Of a stretch of DNA of 64,000 bases, positions 35,701 to 46,430 are shown piece by piece. The stretch comes from Sitta carolinensis (taxonomy: Eukaryota; Chordata; Aves; Passeriformes; Sittidae), in the NCBI GenBank assembly GCA_032173965.1, contig CM063309.1:2489564-2553563 (forward strand), given 5' to 3'. Both the position numbers and the translations under genes were made by a program. The notes under the pieces are model-generated. The model saw only the letters and a program-made list of their open reading frames with translations. It was not told where the DNA came from and did not search any database. How positions within the stretch are numbered: position 1 is the first letter of the stretch; every line of letters begins with the position of its first letter.

Positions 35701-38700
35701 TCAGAAGTCGCTGAGGATGCTGATGTCGGCGAACTCGGCGCGGTACCGGTGCGAGTAGAGGCTGAGCAGCAACGCCCACTTGAGAGCCATGAAACTCCAA
35801 ACACACGACAGGTAAAAACTCCTGGGGTCAGTCAGGGCTGAGGGTTAAAAATAAAATAAGGATTGAGGTGGGAATTCCAGCCCCTGGGAGATCGGCACAA
35901 CCCCACAGCTGCAGGAGGTGAAAATCTGCGGGAATGATTTCCGTGGTTGGGTCACTCGTGAGGGAGTTCCAGGGGATTTTTTTGGGGGTTTTGTCGTGGG
36001 AATGAGGAAATTCCAGATTTTTGGGCGAGTTTTGTCATGGAAATGAGGGAATCCCAGATTTTTTTGGGGGGGGCTTTGTCATGGAAATGAGGGAATCTCA
36101 GATTTTGGGGCAGGTTTTGAGATGGAAATGAGGGAATCTGAATTTTGGGCAGGTTTTGTGATGGAAATGAGAAAAACCCAGATTTTTGGGCAGGTTTTGT
36201 CATGGAAATAAGAAAATCACAGATTTTTGGGCGTTTTGTCATGGAAATGAGGGAATCTCAGATTTTTTTGGGGGGGGGGCTTTGTCATGGAAATGAGGGA
36301 ATCCCAGATTTTTGGGCAGGTTTTGTCATGGAAATGAGGAAATCCCAGATTTTTGGGCGAGTTTTGTCATGGAAATGAGGGAATCCCAGATTTTTTTGGG
36401 GGGGGCTTTGTCATGGAAATGAGGGAATCTCAGATTTTGGGGCAGGTTTTGAGATGGAAATGAGGGAATCTGAATTTTGGGCAGGTTTTGTGATGGAAAT
36501 GAGAAAAACCCAGATTTTTGGGCAGGTTTTGTCATGGAAATAAGAAAATCACAGATTTTTGGGCGTTTTGTCATGGAAATGAGGGAATCTCAGATTTTTT
36601 TGGGGGGGGGGGCTTTGTCATGGAAATGAGGGAATCTCAGATTTTTGGGCAGGTTTTGTCATGGAAATGAGGAAATCCCAGATTTTTGGGCGAGTTTTGT
36701 CATGGAAATGAGGAAATCCCAGATTTTTTTGGTAGGTTTTTGTGATGGAAATGAGAAAAACCCAGATTTTTGGGCGTTTGGTCATGGAAATGAGGGAATC
36801 TCAGATTTTTGGGCAGGTTTTGTCATGGAAATGAGGGAATCCCAGATTTTTTTGGGCAGGTTTTGCCATGGAAATGAGGAAATCACAAGTTTTTTTTTTG
36901 GTAGGTTTTGTTATGAAATGAGGAAATCCCAGATTTTTGGGCAGGTTTTGTCATGGAAATGAGGGAATCTCAGATTTTTTTTGGGGGGGCTTTGTCATGG
37001 AAATGAGTCAATCCAAGATTTTTGGGCAGGTTTTGAGATGGAAATGAGGCAATCCCAGATTTTTGGCCTCTGATGCCACAGCAGGGAAATTCCCTGCCAT
37101 CCCTGGCAGGCTGTCCCCAAAAAGGGGAGGTGGCAGGAGCACCCCCAGCCCTGCTCTGTCCCCAAGCCCCCCTCCCCCAGTGCTCCCCCAGTCCCATCCC
37201 CAGTCCCTGCCAGGACTCACACTGGTGCTGGGTGATGGCCAGGGCCAGGAAGGCACAGAAGCCCAGCCCGGAGAGGAGGGAGAAGAGGATCCCAACGCAG
37301 AGGAAGAACCTCAGCCCCTTTAACCAGGTCCCTCCAGTAATCCTGCAGGTACATCACATGCGTGATTAGGGCCCAGAGCGCCAGCACACCTGTGCAGGTG
37401 ACAGCAGGGACATCAGAACAGCGCCCAAGGACAGGTAAAATACAGATCAACCCCCCAGAGCAGCTGGGAACAGCTGGGAAGAGCAGCACACCTGTCCAGG
37501 TGACAGCAGGGATATCAGAATGGCATCCAAGGACAGGTAAAATATAGATCAACCCTTCCAGAACAGCTGGGAACAGCTGGGAAGAGCAGCACACCTGTGC
37601 AGGTGACAGCAGAGACATCAGAATGGCACCCAAGGGCAGGTAAAACACAGCCCAAAACCCCAGAACAGCTGGGAACAGCTGGGAAGAGCAGCACACCTGT
37701 CCAGGTGACAGCAGGGGTGTCAGAACAGCGCCCAAGGACAGGTAAAACACAGCCCAAAACCCCCAGAACAGCTGGAAGAGCAGCACACCTGTCCAGGTGA
37801 CAGCAGGGGTGTCAGAACAGCACCCAAGGACAGGTAAAACACAGCCCAAAACCCCCAGAACATCTGGGAACAGCTGGGGAGAGCAGCACACCTGTCCAGG
37901 TGACAGCAGGGACACCAGAATGGCACCCAAGGACAGGTAAAACACAGCCCAAAACCCCCAGAACAGCTGGGAACAGCTGGGAAGAGCAGCACACCTGTCC
38001 AGGTGACAGCAGGGGTGTCAGAACAGCGCCCAAGGACAGGTAAAAACACAGCCCAAAACTCCCAGAACAGCTGGAAGAGCAGCACACCTGTCCAGGTGAC
38101 AGCAGGGACACCAGAACAGCACCCAAGGACAGGTAAAACACAGCCCAAAACCCCCAGAACAGCTGGGAACAGCTGGGAGAGCAGCACACCTGTCCAGGTG
38201 ACAGCAGGGACACCAGAATGGCACCCAAGGACAGGTAAAACACAGCCCAAAACCCCAGAACAGCTGGGACAGCTGGGAAGAGCAGCACACCTGTCCAGGT
38301 GACAGCAGGGGTGTCAGAACACGCCCAAGGACAGGTAAAACACAGCCCAAAACTCCCAGAACACAGCTGGAAGAGCAGCACACCTGTCCAGGTGACAGCA
38401 GGGACCCAGGAATGGCACCCTGGCAGGTAACACGCCCAAATCCCCCAGAACAGCGGGAACAGCTGGGAGGAGCAGCACCCTGTCCCAGGTGACAGCAGGG
38501 ACACCAGAATGGCACAAGACAGGTAAAACACAGCCCAAAACCCCCAGAACAGCTGGGAACAGCTGGGAAGAGCAGCACACCTGTCCAGGTGACAGCAGGG
38601 GTGTCAGAACAGCGCCCAAGGACAGGTAAAACACAGCCCAAAACTCCCAGAACAGCTGAAGAGCAGCACACCTGCCCAGGTGACAGCAGGGACCCCAGGA

Positions 38701-41700
38701 CACCCCTCAGCCCCTCGTGCCCGTGCCAGCCCTGCTGCCCCCTGCCCACATTCCCTGCCCAGCACAGGCCGGGGGTCCCACCCCGGGACCCCCCCTGGAC
38801 ACTCCCTGACCAATCCCCCGGGCTGGGGCGGGATTTGGGCTCGGGGCAGCCCAAAAATCAAAACCAAATCCAACTTGTGGCCACAAGAGCAGAGTCATGG
38901 TAGCCCAAAGGCTGGCCCAGGGTCTGGTGACAGCGCTGAGCCCTCAACTTCCCCCAAATCCACCCCCCGGCTCCTGCAAAGCCAGAGTTCCCATAGAAAT
39001 GGGGAATTTGGGGTTGGAGTCAGCAAAACGCGGCTCCGGGCTGACTCAGCAGAGCGCCCCGAGTGCTGAGTCAGGGTTTGGGGATCCCGAAATCGCCGCT
39101 GCTGGCCCGAGCTGGCCTGAGCCCGGCCTGAGCCTGGGCGGAGCTGGGCCAGAGCTGGGCCAAACCTGGGCCAGAGCTGGGCCAACCTGGGCCAGAGCTG
39201 AGCCAAACCCGGGCCAAACCCTGAGCCAAACCCGGGCCAAACCCTGAGCCAAACCGGCCAACCCTGAGCCAAACCCTGAGCCAAACCTGGGCCACCGAGC
39301 AACGGGCCAAACCTGAGCCAAACCCTGAGCCAAACCTGGGCCAGAGCTGAGCCAGAGCTGAGCCAAACCCTGAGCCAAGCCTGGGCAAACCCTGGCCAAA
39401 CCCTGAGCCAAACCGGGCCAAACCCTGAGCCAAACCCGGGCCAAACCCTGAGCCAAACCCGGGCCAAACCCTGAGCCAAACCTGGGCCAAACCCTGAGCC
39501 AAACCCTGAGCAAACCTGGGCCAGAGCTGAGCCAGAGCTGAGCCAAACCCTGAGCCAAGCCTGGGCCAAACCCTGAGCCAAACCCTGAGCCAGAGCTGGG
39601 CCAAACCCTGACCTGAGCCAGAGCTGGGCCAAACCCTGAGCCAGAGCTGGGCCAAACCCTGGGCCAAATACTGATCCAATTCCTGATCCAATCTCTCATC
39701 CAATTCCTGATCCAAACCTGATCTAATTCCTGATCCAAACCCTGATCCAAACCTGATCCAATTCCCGATCCAAACCCTGATCCAAACCCTGACCCAAACA
39801 TGATCCAATTCCTGATCCAAACCCCGACCTAAACCCCAACCCAAGCCCCAATCCAAACCCTGATCCAAGCCCCAGCCCAGCTCTCCAGGGACAGCTCTGG
39901 GCCAGAGCATCACCTGTAAAACTCTGTGTTTGAAACCATTTTTACTGGGAAATGAAATAAAAGTTGTGACTTACTGAAAAAATACCCCTAAACATTTTTA
40001 GGACAGCTCCAGTCGCACCCTGGGCTCCAACAACACCCAAACCCCTCCATAAAAACCCAAATCCCTGTGGATTTACCCCACACCCGAGCAGCTCCATCAG
40101 ACACAATCCCAGGATTTCCGACAGGGAATCCAACCCAAACTATCGCAGGGACACAAAGCCCCAGGAAAAGGAAAGGGCCCTGAAGAGCCTGGCCTGAGCC
40201 AAGGAGAGAGGAGCTCAGGACAAGATCAACTCCTGGGGAAAACACACAAAAAAACCTCACAGCACCATTGGAAGGAGCTGAAATAAACCCTCAGGGCTGA
40301 GGAGGGGGCTCCTCAGTGCACTCAGACATGAGGAAGGGGCTCCTCAGTGCCCTAGGGATGGGGAGGGGGCTCATCAGTGCCCTAGGGTTGAGGAGGGGGC
40401 TCCTCAGTGCCCTAGGGATGAGGAAGGGGCTCCTCAGTGCCCTCAGGGCTGAGGAAGGGGCTCCTCAGTGCCCTAGGGCTGAGGAAGGGGCTCCTCAGTG
40501 CCTAGGATGAGGAAGGGGCTCCTTAGTGCCCTCAGACATGAGGAAGGGGTCCTCATACCCCTCATGCCCCTCACTGCCAAGAAAGTGTTCCTCACTCCCC
40601 CCAGCCATGGGGAAGGGGCTCCCAAGTGCCCTCAGCCATGGGGAAGGGGCTCCCCAGTCCCCCTCACCCCTCACAGCCCCTTAGGATGAGGAAGGGACTC
40701 CTCATTTCCCTCAGACATGAGGAGAGGGCTCCTCAGTGCCCTCAGGGATGAGGAAGGGGCTCCTCACTCCCCCCAGCCATGGGGAAGGGACTCCTCATTC
40801 CCCCCGAGCCCCTCACACACCCTCAGGGCTGAGGAAGGGGCTCCTCACTCCCCCCAGCCATGGGGAAGGGACTCCTCATTCCCCCTGAGCCCCTCACAGC
40901 CCCTCAGGGCCAAGACAGAGCTCCTCACTCCCCCCAGCTATGGGGAAGGGGCTCCCCAGGCCCTCCGAGCCCCTCACAGCCCCTCAGGGCTGAGGAAGGG
41001 GCTCCTCACCCTCCTCAGGCCGAGGAAGGGGCTCCTCACCTCCTCAGGGCCGAGGAAGGGGCTCCCCCTCACCCTCCTCAGGGCCGAGGAAGGGGCTCCT
41101 CACCCTCCTCAGGGCTGAGGAAGGGGCTCCTCACCCTCCTCAGGGCTGAGGAAGGGGCTCCTCACCCTCCTCAGGGCTGAGGAAGGGGCTCCTCACCCTC
41201 CTCAGGGCTGAGGAAGGGGCTCCTCACCCTCCTCAGGGCTGAGGAAGGGGCTCCTCACCCTCCTCAGGGCTGAGGAAGGGGCTCCTCACCCTCCTCAGGG
41301 CTGAGGAAGGGGCTCCTCACCCTCCTCAGGGCTGAGGAAGGGGCTCCTCACCCTCCTCAGGGCTGAGGAAGGGGCTCCTCACCCTCCTCAGGGCTGAGGA
41401 AGGGGCTCCTCACCCTCCTCAGGGCTGAGGAAGGGGCTCCCCGGCCCCATCGCTGCCCGGCCCCGCTCCCTCAGGCTCAGCCCCCTCACGGCCCCGGCCC
41501 CGATCCCCTCAGCCCTCACCCCCCCGGCCCGGAGCCCCACCGGAGCCCCCGAGCCCCCCGGCCCGTACCCGAGAGCCCCACCGGAGCCCCCCCGAGCCCC
41601 CCGAGCCCCCCGATCCGTACCCGAGAGCCCCCCGGCCGCGGCCGTGCCGGGCTGGCGCAGCGCGGGCACGGCGCTCCAGGCGCAGAAGGCCGAGAGGCCG

Positions 41701-41759
41701 CTCAGGGCGCCGAAGGCCGCGTAAGCGACACGGAGCGCCAGGGCCCCGCGGAGCGCCAT
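35701..41759 (-). CDS. SLC48A1: SLC48A1 / HRG1 heme transporter, 3 exons
   Basis: Small four-helix membrane protein that exports heme from endosomes and lysosomes. Exons in transcript order: 41759-41621, 37389-37221, 35837-35701; borders GT at 41620, AG at 37391-37390, GT at 37220, AG at 35839-35838. The product is about 147 residues (human 146) after removing one extra base in exon 2. Landmarks: RQPGTAA at the end of helix 1, [11 protein letters not shown] with the conserved heme-ligand histidine (H57), helix 3 [20 protein letters not shown], then the invariant-like C-terminus [19 protein letters not shown], holding the aromatic/basic motif related to FARKY and the acidic dileucine-type sorting tail. 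The reading frame breaks at the C run 37315-37318: upstream codes YWRDLVKG, and [12 protein letters not shown] resumes in another frame. Strand relative to HDAC7 and RAPGEF3 matches human. Confidence 0.94.
35965..37065. repeat. SLC48A1: Minisatellite with higher-order structure, SLC48A1 intron 2
   Basis: About 41-base units GTCATGGAAATGAGGGAATC then CCAGATTTTTGGGCAGGTTT, about 26 copies. A block of eight units is duplicated with a 332-base offset (about 35995-36325 repeated at 36327-36657). Confidence 0.95.
37390..38700. repeat. SLC48A1: Minisatellite carrying copies of the SLC48A1 exon 2 acceptor
   Basis: About 12-13 copies of a unit of about 100 bases filling the part of intron 1 next to exon 2. 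Plus-strand landmarks per unit: AGCAGCACACCTGTCCAGGT, GACAGCAGGGGTGTCAGAAC, CCCAAGGACAGGTAAAACAC, AACCCCCAGAACAGCTGGG. On the transcribed strand each has CTGTCACCTGGACAG followed by GTGTGCTG, differing by one base from the true acceptor. Confidence 0.96.
39108..39865. repeat. Array of CCAAACCCTGAGCCAAAC units, SLC48A1 intron 1
   Basis: 11-13 base words AACCCTGAGCCA, AACCTGGGCCA and GAGCTGAGCCA; from about 39663 they turn into a related family of CTGATCCAATTC and AACCCTGATCCA. Confidence 0.92.
40295..41440. repeat. Large minisatellite, about 32-bp unit, SLC48A1 intron 1
   Basis: Units AGGGCTGAGGAAGGGGCTCC then TCACCCTCCTC (variants TCAGTGCCCT and TCACTCCCCC on the left). The right half is almost perfectly homogeneous, the left half diverged, so expansion is recent at the promoter side. 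Confidence 0.95.
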
Positions 41760-41830
41760 GGCGGCCTCGGAGCGGCCCGCCCACGGCACCGGGACACGCC
41801 CCGGGACACGCGGGGACGGGAGCGGGACAC
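41440..41830 (-). promoter_or_regulatory. SLC48A1: CpG-rich promoter and first exon region of SLC48A1
   Basis: Dense CpG sequence covers the coding part of exon 1 and flanks it on both sides, with no TATA box seen: a CpG-island type promoter, usual for a broadly expressed transporter. Upstream it runs straight into the tandem array starting near 41790. A near-duplicate of the exon 1 donor region (a CCGTACCCGAGAGCCCC block on the plus strand) occurs twice, at about 41565 and 41615, giving a second GT candidate downstream of the chosen donor. Confidence 0.6.
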
Positions 41831-42200
41831 GGGACACACGGGGTCGGGAGCGGGACAGGGACATGAGACACTGCACCGGGACACACCCCGGGACAGGGAC
41901 ACAGGACACCGGAGATGGGGATGGGACACACCCCCAGGCACCGGGACGCGCCTACAGGTACCGGAACACGCCCACATATACCGGGACACGCCTATAGGTA
42001 CCGGGACACGCCCACATATACCGGGACACGCCCCCAGGCACCGGGACACGCCTATAGGTACCGGGACACGCCCACATATACCGGGACACGCCCACAGGTA
42101 CCGGGACACGCCTACAGAGACCGGGACACGCCTACAGGTACCGGGACACTCCCATAGAGACCGGGACACGCCCACAGATACCGGGACACGCCCCGCCCCA
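41790..42200. repeat. CCGGGACACGCC minisatellite beside the SLC48A1 promoter
   Basis: About 20-base units CCGGGACACGCCCACAGATA and CCGGGACACGCCTATAGGTA, about 20 copies, starting some 30 bases upstream of the SLC48A1 start codon. Confidence 0.93.
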
Positions 42201-42234
42201 GCGCGCCCCCTGGCGGGCGGGAGGACCGAGGAGG

Positions 42235-42490
42235 GGGCACGTGGGGGACACGGGGGGACACGGGGGGACACGGGGGGACACGGGGGTCCTGAGGACACGG
42301 GGGGGACACGGGGGTCGTGGGGATACGGAGGGGGACCCGGGGGTCGTGGGGACACGGGGGGGACACGGGGGTCCTGAGGACACGGGGAGGAGACACGGTG
42401 GGGACACGGGGGTCGTGGGGATACGGGGGGGACCCGGGGGTCGTGGGGACACGGGGGGGACGCGGGGCTCAGGTGGGGGGCACGGGGGGC
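42235..42490. repeat. GGGGGACACGG array
   Basis: GGGGACACGG units with an added word GGGGTCGTGGGGATACGG; purine-rich G tracts on the plus strand. Confidence 0.92.
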
Positions 42491-42771
42491 GTGTGGCCTT
42501 GGGGACATCCCCGAGTGGCTTTCGCTTCCTCCCGGGGCAAGTTCTCCTCCCCCCAGCCCGTCCTGTGGGGTTGCGGTCTGGGGACACCTCAGCAAAATCC
42601 TCGAAGACTTTTTGGGGCTTTTCCGTTCCTTTTTCTCCCTTCCCCTTTTATTTTTATTATTTTATTTTTAATACTTTTCCTCTTTCAGTGCCCCTTGCTG
42701 GGTCCGGCTCTGCTTCATCCGCGGGGACAAAAATTTCCAGCGAGGATCGGCGGTTTTCCCGCCTACTTGTC

Positions 42772-42797
42772 ATCATTAATTAATGATTAATTAAAGC
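42772..42797. promoter_or_regulatory. Homeodomain-type TAAT cluster upstream of SLC48A1
   Basis: CATCATTAATTAATGATTAA, continuing to TTAAAG, is a near-palindromic run of overlapping TAAT/ATTA cores about 1 kb upstream of the SLC48A1 start. It shares TTAATGATTAATTAA with the HDAC7 intron 2 cluster. Confidence 0.4.
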
Positions 42798-43124
42798 GCT
42801 GCCAGCGACACGGGGACAGAGGCGGACCCCGAGCCTGGGAATGCGCTCCCCGCTCTATCCCAGCTCACGATGTTCCGAATTTCCCGGGTCCTGAGGATTT
42901 TTCCGGGAATTGGGAAGCTCGGCTGGACCCGCTCTAGATGGCAGCAGCCTCCTTCCCTTTCCCGAGCCACATTCCCCGCTCTTCATCCCGCTCCTCCATC
43001 CCCCTTCCCCCATCCCTCCTTGGGGTCCCCGCGTGGAATTCGGGATTTGGAGGGGGCTTGGAGCACCCCGGGATGGGGGAATTGTCCCAAACCCTTGGAA
43101 GGGGACGGGACTTAATAAAACCAT

Positions 43125-43395
43125 GGGTTTGGGGACACACGGAGGATCCTGGATTTGGGGTCCAGGTTTTGGGGACACACGGAGGATCCCTGGATTTGGG
43201 GTCCCAGGTTTTGGGGACACACGGAGGATCCCTGGATTTGGGGTCTCAGATTTTGGGAGAACACGCAGGGGATCCCAGGTTTTGGGGTCTCAGATTTTGG
43301 GGACACACAGAGGATCCAGTTTTGGGGTCAAGCGGAGGATCCCAGATTTTGGAGTCCCAGATTTTGGGGGACACTCGAAGGATCCCAGGTTTTGA
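43125..43395. repeat. Minisatellite, about 48-bp unit
   Basis: GGTTTTGGGGACACACGGAG then GATCCCTGGATTTGGGGTC, about six copies. Confidence 0.92.
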
Positions 43396-43750
43396 GAGGT
43401 GACTCGGATGAGTCCCGGGGACAGAACCCACACCGGGAACAGCTCCCAGCCCTGACCCCAAAGCCAGGGTGACATCACCCGGTGTGCCAGGTGACACCCC
43501 AGGGCCTGACTCACCTGTGCCCGAGGGGAAAAACTCAGCAAAAATCTCAGACAAGAAGCCCCTGGAATTCTGGCTGCCTGTGGAATTGTGGCTGCCCCTG
43601 GAATTCTGGCTGCCCCTGGAATTCCACCAGCCCTGGCACCTGGAGCCAGCTCTGGGGCAGGAATCAGCTTTTGGATTATTTTTGTGCTGTAAATGTGAAT
43701 TCCCAGCAGGAAAAGCAGTGCCAGAGTGGGATATCCCTCCTGGGACACCC

Positions 43751-43885
43751 CAGAATCCCGGACTGGTTTGGGCTGGAGGGACCTTGAAGCCACCCCAGGG
43801 TGTCCCAAACCTGGCCTGGGACATTTCCAGGGGCAGCCACAGCTTCCCTGGGAATTCCATCCCAAATCCTCATCCCAATCTGAGG
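43751..43885 (-). mobile_element. CR1 LINE 3' fragment, reverse orientation
   Basis: The stretch from CAGAATCCCGGACTGG onward follows the reverse complement of the CR1 3' end: GGTTTGGGCTGGAGGGACCT, then AACCTGGCCTGGGACA and TTTCCAGGGGCAGCCACAGC. Divergence suggests an old copy. Assignment is from memory of the consensus; CR1 is the main retroposon of birds and other reptiles. Confidence 0.8.
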
Positions 43886-43917
43886 GAACCTCTGGTGGAT
43901 GGGATGAGGAGAACAAG

Positions 43918-44130
43918 GAGGAGAGGAGAAGGAGAAGGGAAGGAGAAGGAGAAGGAGAAGGAGAAGGAGAAGGAGAAGGAGAAGGAGAAGGAGAAGGAGA
44001 AGGAGAAGGAGAAGGAGAAGGAGAAGGAGAAGGAGAAGGAGAAGGAGAAGGAGAAGGAGAAGGAGAAGGAGAAGGAGAAGGAGAAGGAGAAGGAGAAGGA
44101 GAAGGAGAAGGAGAAGGAGAAGAAGGAGGA
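43918..44130. repeat. (GAGAAG)n hexanucleotide microsatellite
   Basis: Almost perfect hexamer run of about 33 copies, pure purine on the plus strand. It starts about 30 bases after the reverse CR1 fragment. All six frames are open (Glu-Gly, Lys-Glu, Arg-Arg and Ser-Phe type), none a gene. Confidence 0.97.
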
Positions 44131-44721
44131 GGATTTTTCCACATTTTGACCCAAAATCATCCCATCAGCACTATCCACCTCAGGCAGCAGCTCCAGTGAC
44201 ACCTGGATTTTGCAGAGCTGTGGCCCTTGGCCCTGTTCCCAGCACACCTGGTGGCCAGGTAGCCTGGAGCCTTTGAGTGGTTTTCCTGGTTATTGCTCCT
44301 GCCCGGGAACAGCTGGGAAACAGCCGGATTTACCGGATGAGGGATCCTTCCTCCTCCTCCTCCTCCTCCTCCTGCGGCAGGGACAGCTCGGTGGGGGCTG
44401 GATCTGGGAACAAAAGGAGGAAAATCATCCGGGATGGGGACAGCCCTGTTTGTTTCCCGACCCTTGGGAACAGCCTGGAGTTTTTTGTCCTGAGAAGTTT
44501 GGCCTTGAGGCCTTTCTGTTTTTCCCTCCCTTTTTAAAGGAACATTTCACCCTCGGGAATAACTGGGATTGAGACCCCAGAAATGTCAAAGATACAAAGG
44601 TGAAAGGAAAAAGGAGAAGTTGAGGAGATGGGGAGGTCCTGGCTCATCCTGGTGTGAGGAATGGTTACAAATCCCAATTTTTGGGAAAATCATTAGGTTT
44701 CTTGCTCCTCTCTCTGGGTTA

Positions 44722-44790
44722 CTGGTGGAACTCAATGACCTCTGAGGGTTTTTCCAACCTGAACAATTCCATTTTCCGTGATTTTCTGGA
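44722..44790 (+). mobile_element. CR1 LINE 3' terminal fragment, forward orientation
   Basis: GGAACTCAATGACCTCTGAG followed by TTTTTCCAACCTGAACAATT matches the end of CR1, where a Y-RATGA-CTT core precedes TTCCAACC and the short ATTCT-type tail. It is a separate, oppositely oriented piece from the one at 43.75 kb. Confidence 0.75.
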
Positions 44791-45009
44791 TGCTCAGCTC
44801 TTGCTGGACGCAGATCTGAGGTGTTTGCAACTCCTTGGAAATGCAAACCTGGGAATCATTTCAGGAAGAAGCCGAGGAAGGGCACGGAAAGACCGGGAGA
44901 ACAAGACACATCACGTTCCCTAAATGATAATGAGAGAATGAAATGAAACTGCCTGGGAGAGCAAAACTCTCCTTCCTTCCTTCCTCAAGAGCAGCAGCCC
45001 CTCCACGGC

Positions 45010-45480
45010 AGCAATTCCTGCCTGAGCTGTCACCCCGTGGCCGATCCACAAATGAATCACACCCGGAATTGGGGAATCTGGCTCCGATAATTCCTAAAGC
45101 TGTTGTTTCACCCCCAATAAAACCCCGTGTAATAACAAGGGGCATCCCATAATTTGCATTAATTCCGGAATTGCTGCTAATTCCGGCCCAATTAGGAGAT
45201 AAAACACAGTGGTGGAGCCGCTTATTAAATTACAAATCATCCCGGCTAAATCCGAGGATTATTTAACACCGAGGGTTTCGGGAAGACACTCGGGGAACTG
45301 CGCCGGAATAACGATGTCAGGGGAGCAGGAGCGTTAATCAAAGTAATGAAAACATAAATTAGGGGAGGCTGGGCCAATAAACAGGAAATAAATAGGGTTG
45401 GAGGGAGAGAAATACATAAAGCAGCAGCATTAAAGGATAAACCCATGGTGTTCGGAGCGCAGTAAATTCCCAACCGTTTT
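45010..45480. promoter_or_regulatory. AT-rich non-repetitive block, candidate conserved enhancer
   Basis: Base composition drops sharply here inside GC-rich surroundings, with no tandem structure and no ORF. It contains a POU octamer (ATTTGCAT, 45152-45159), several ATTA/TTAAT homeodomain cores, GATAA sites, a FOX-like AATAAACAGG and GTTAATCAAAG (HNF1/TCF-like). This looks like a distal regulatory element between SLC48A1 and RAPGEF3. Conservation cannot be checked here. Confidence 0.45.
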
Positions 45481-46129
45481 CCCCAGGATTGGATTTTCGG
45501 GGCTGATTTGTGGCTGTGTCCGGGTGAACCGGGGGAGATGATAAATATGGAAGATTTCCTCCACCCCCACCTGCCAGCCCAAAACCCTCGTGGGGGACAC
45601 CAAGAGAGTTCCCAGATTTCTCCTGGAATTCCCGCCGTGCCAAGGGCTAAGGCCCGGCCGCTCATTTCCAGGAAATGGGGAGAAAATTGGGGATGAAACA
45701 AAATTATTTGGAATGAAAATATTGGGATTTAACCCCGATTTCACCCAAATTTCTGCCTTTTGTGGGGCGAAGCACGGGGAGCAGAGTCAGCCCCATTTGC
45801 TGCCCTGTGGATCCGCAGGTCCTGTTTAGGATTTGGGATTTGGGGAAGAGATTCCTGCCCGAGGAGGAGGAGGGTGGCAAGTCCAGAACTCCCCCCCAAA
45901 GCCGCCCGGAGCTCGCCGGGGTTAATGATTGTTCAGGCGCGGGGTTAAAGGAGCGATAAGAGGCTGATAAGGCAGAGCCGCTGCTCCGAGCGATCCCGAG
46001 CCGGCCGGGATCGGTGACCCCGCACCGGGCCGCGATTCCCGAGATATTCCCGAGCCTGGGAAGGGCAGCGGGGAAGGGCGGGGGCACTGGGAGCGATTCG
46101 GAGTGCCTGGAGCGGGATCCCACCCGCAG

Positions 46130-46430
46130 GGATGGGATTTGGGATCAGGGGGTGGGATTTGGGATCAGCGATGGCCCCTGGCTCAGGGGATGGGATTTGG
46201 GACCAGCGATGTCCCCTGGGCTCAGGAGATGGGATTTGGGATCAGAGGATGGGATTTGGGACCAGCGATGTCTCCCCAGGCTCAGGGGATGGGATTTGGG
46301 CTCAGGGGATGGGATTTGGGATCAGGGGGTGGGATTTGGGATCAGCGATGCCCCCCGGGCTCAGGGACACCCAGGGACACCCAGGGACACCCAGGGACAC
46401 CCCAGGGACACCCCAGGGACACCAGCACTG
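46130..46430. repeat. GGGATGGGATTTGGGATCAG array
   Basis: About nine copies of a 20-35 base unit with GGCTCAGGGGATGGGATTTG, followed by seven copies of CACCCAGGGA. Confidence 0.92.

Noticed and set aside
37217..38854. Hydrophobic minus-strand open frames of 240-280 codons resembling a membrane protein
   Set aside because: Translation of the exon-2-acceptor minisatellite; the repeated hydrophobic words come from the repeat unit. Only the first part is SLC48A1 exon 2.
43290..44247. Glu/Lys- or Ser/Pro/Phe-rich open frames
   Set aside because: All frames of the (GAGAAG)n run are open; not coding.
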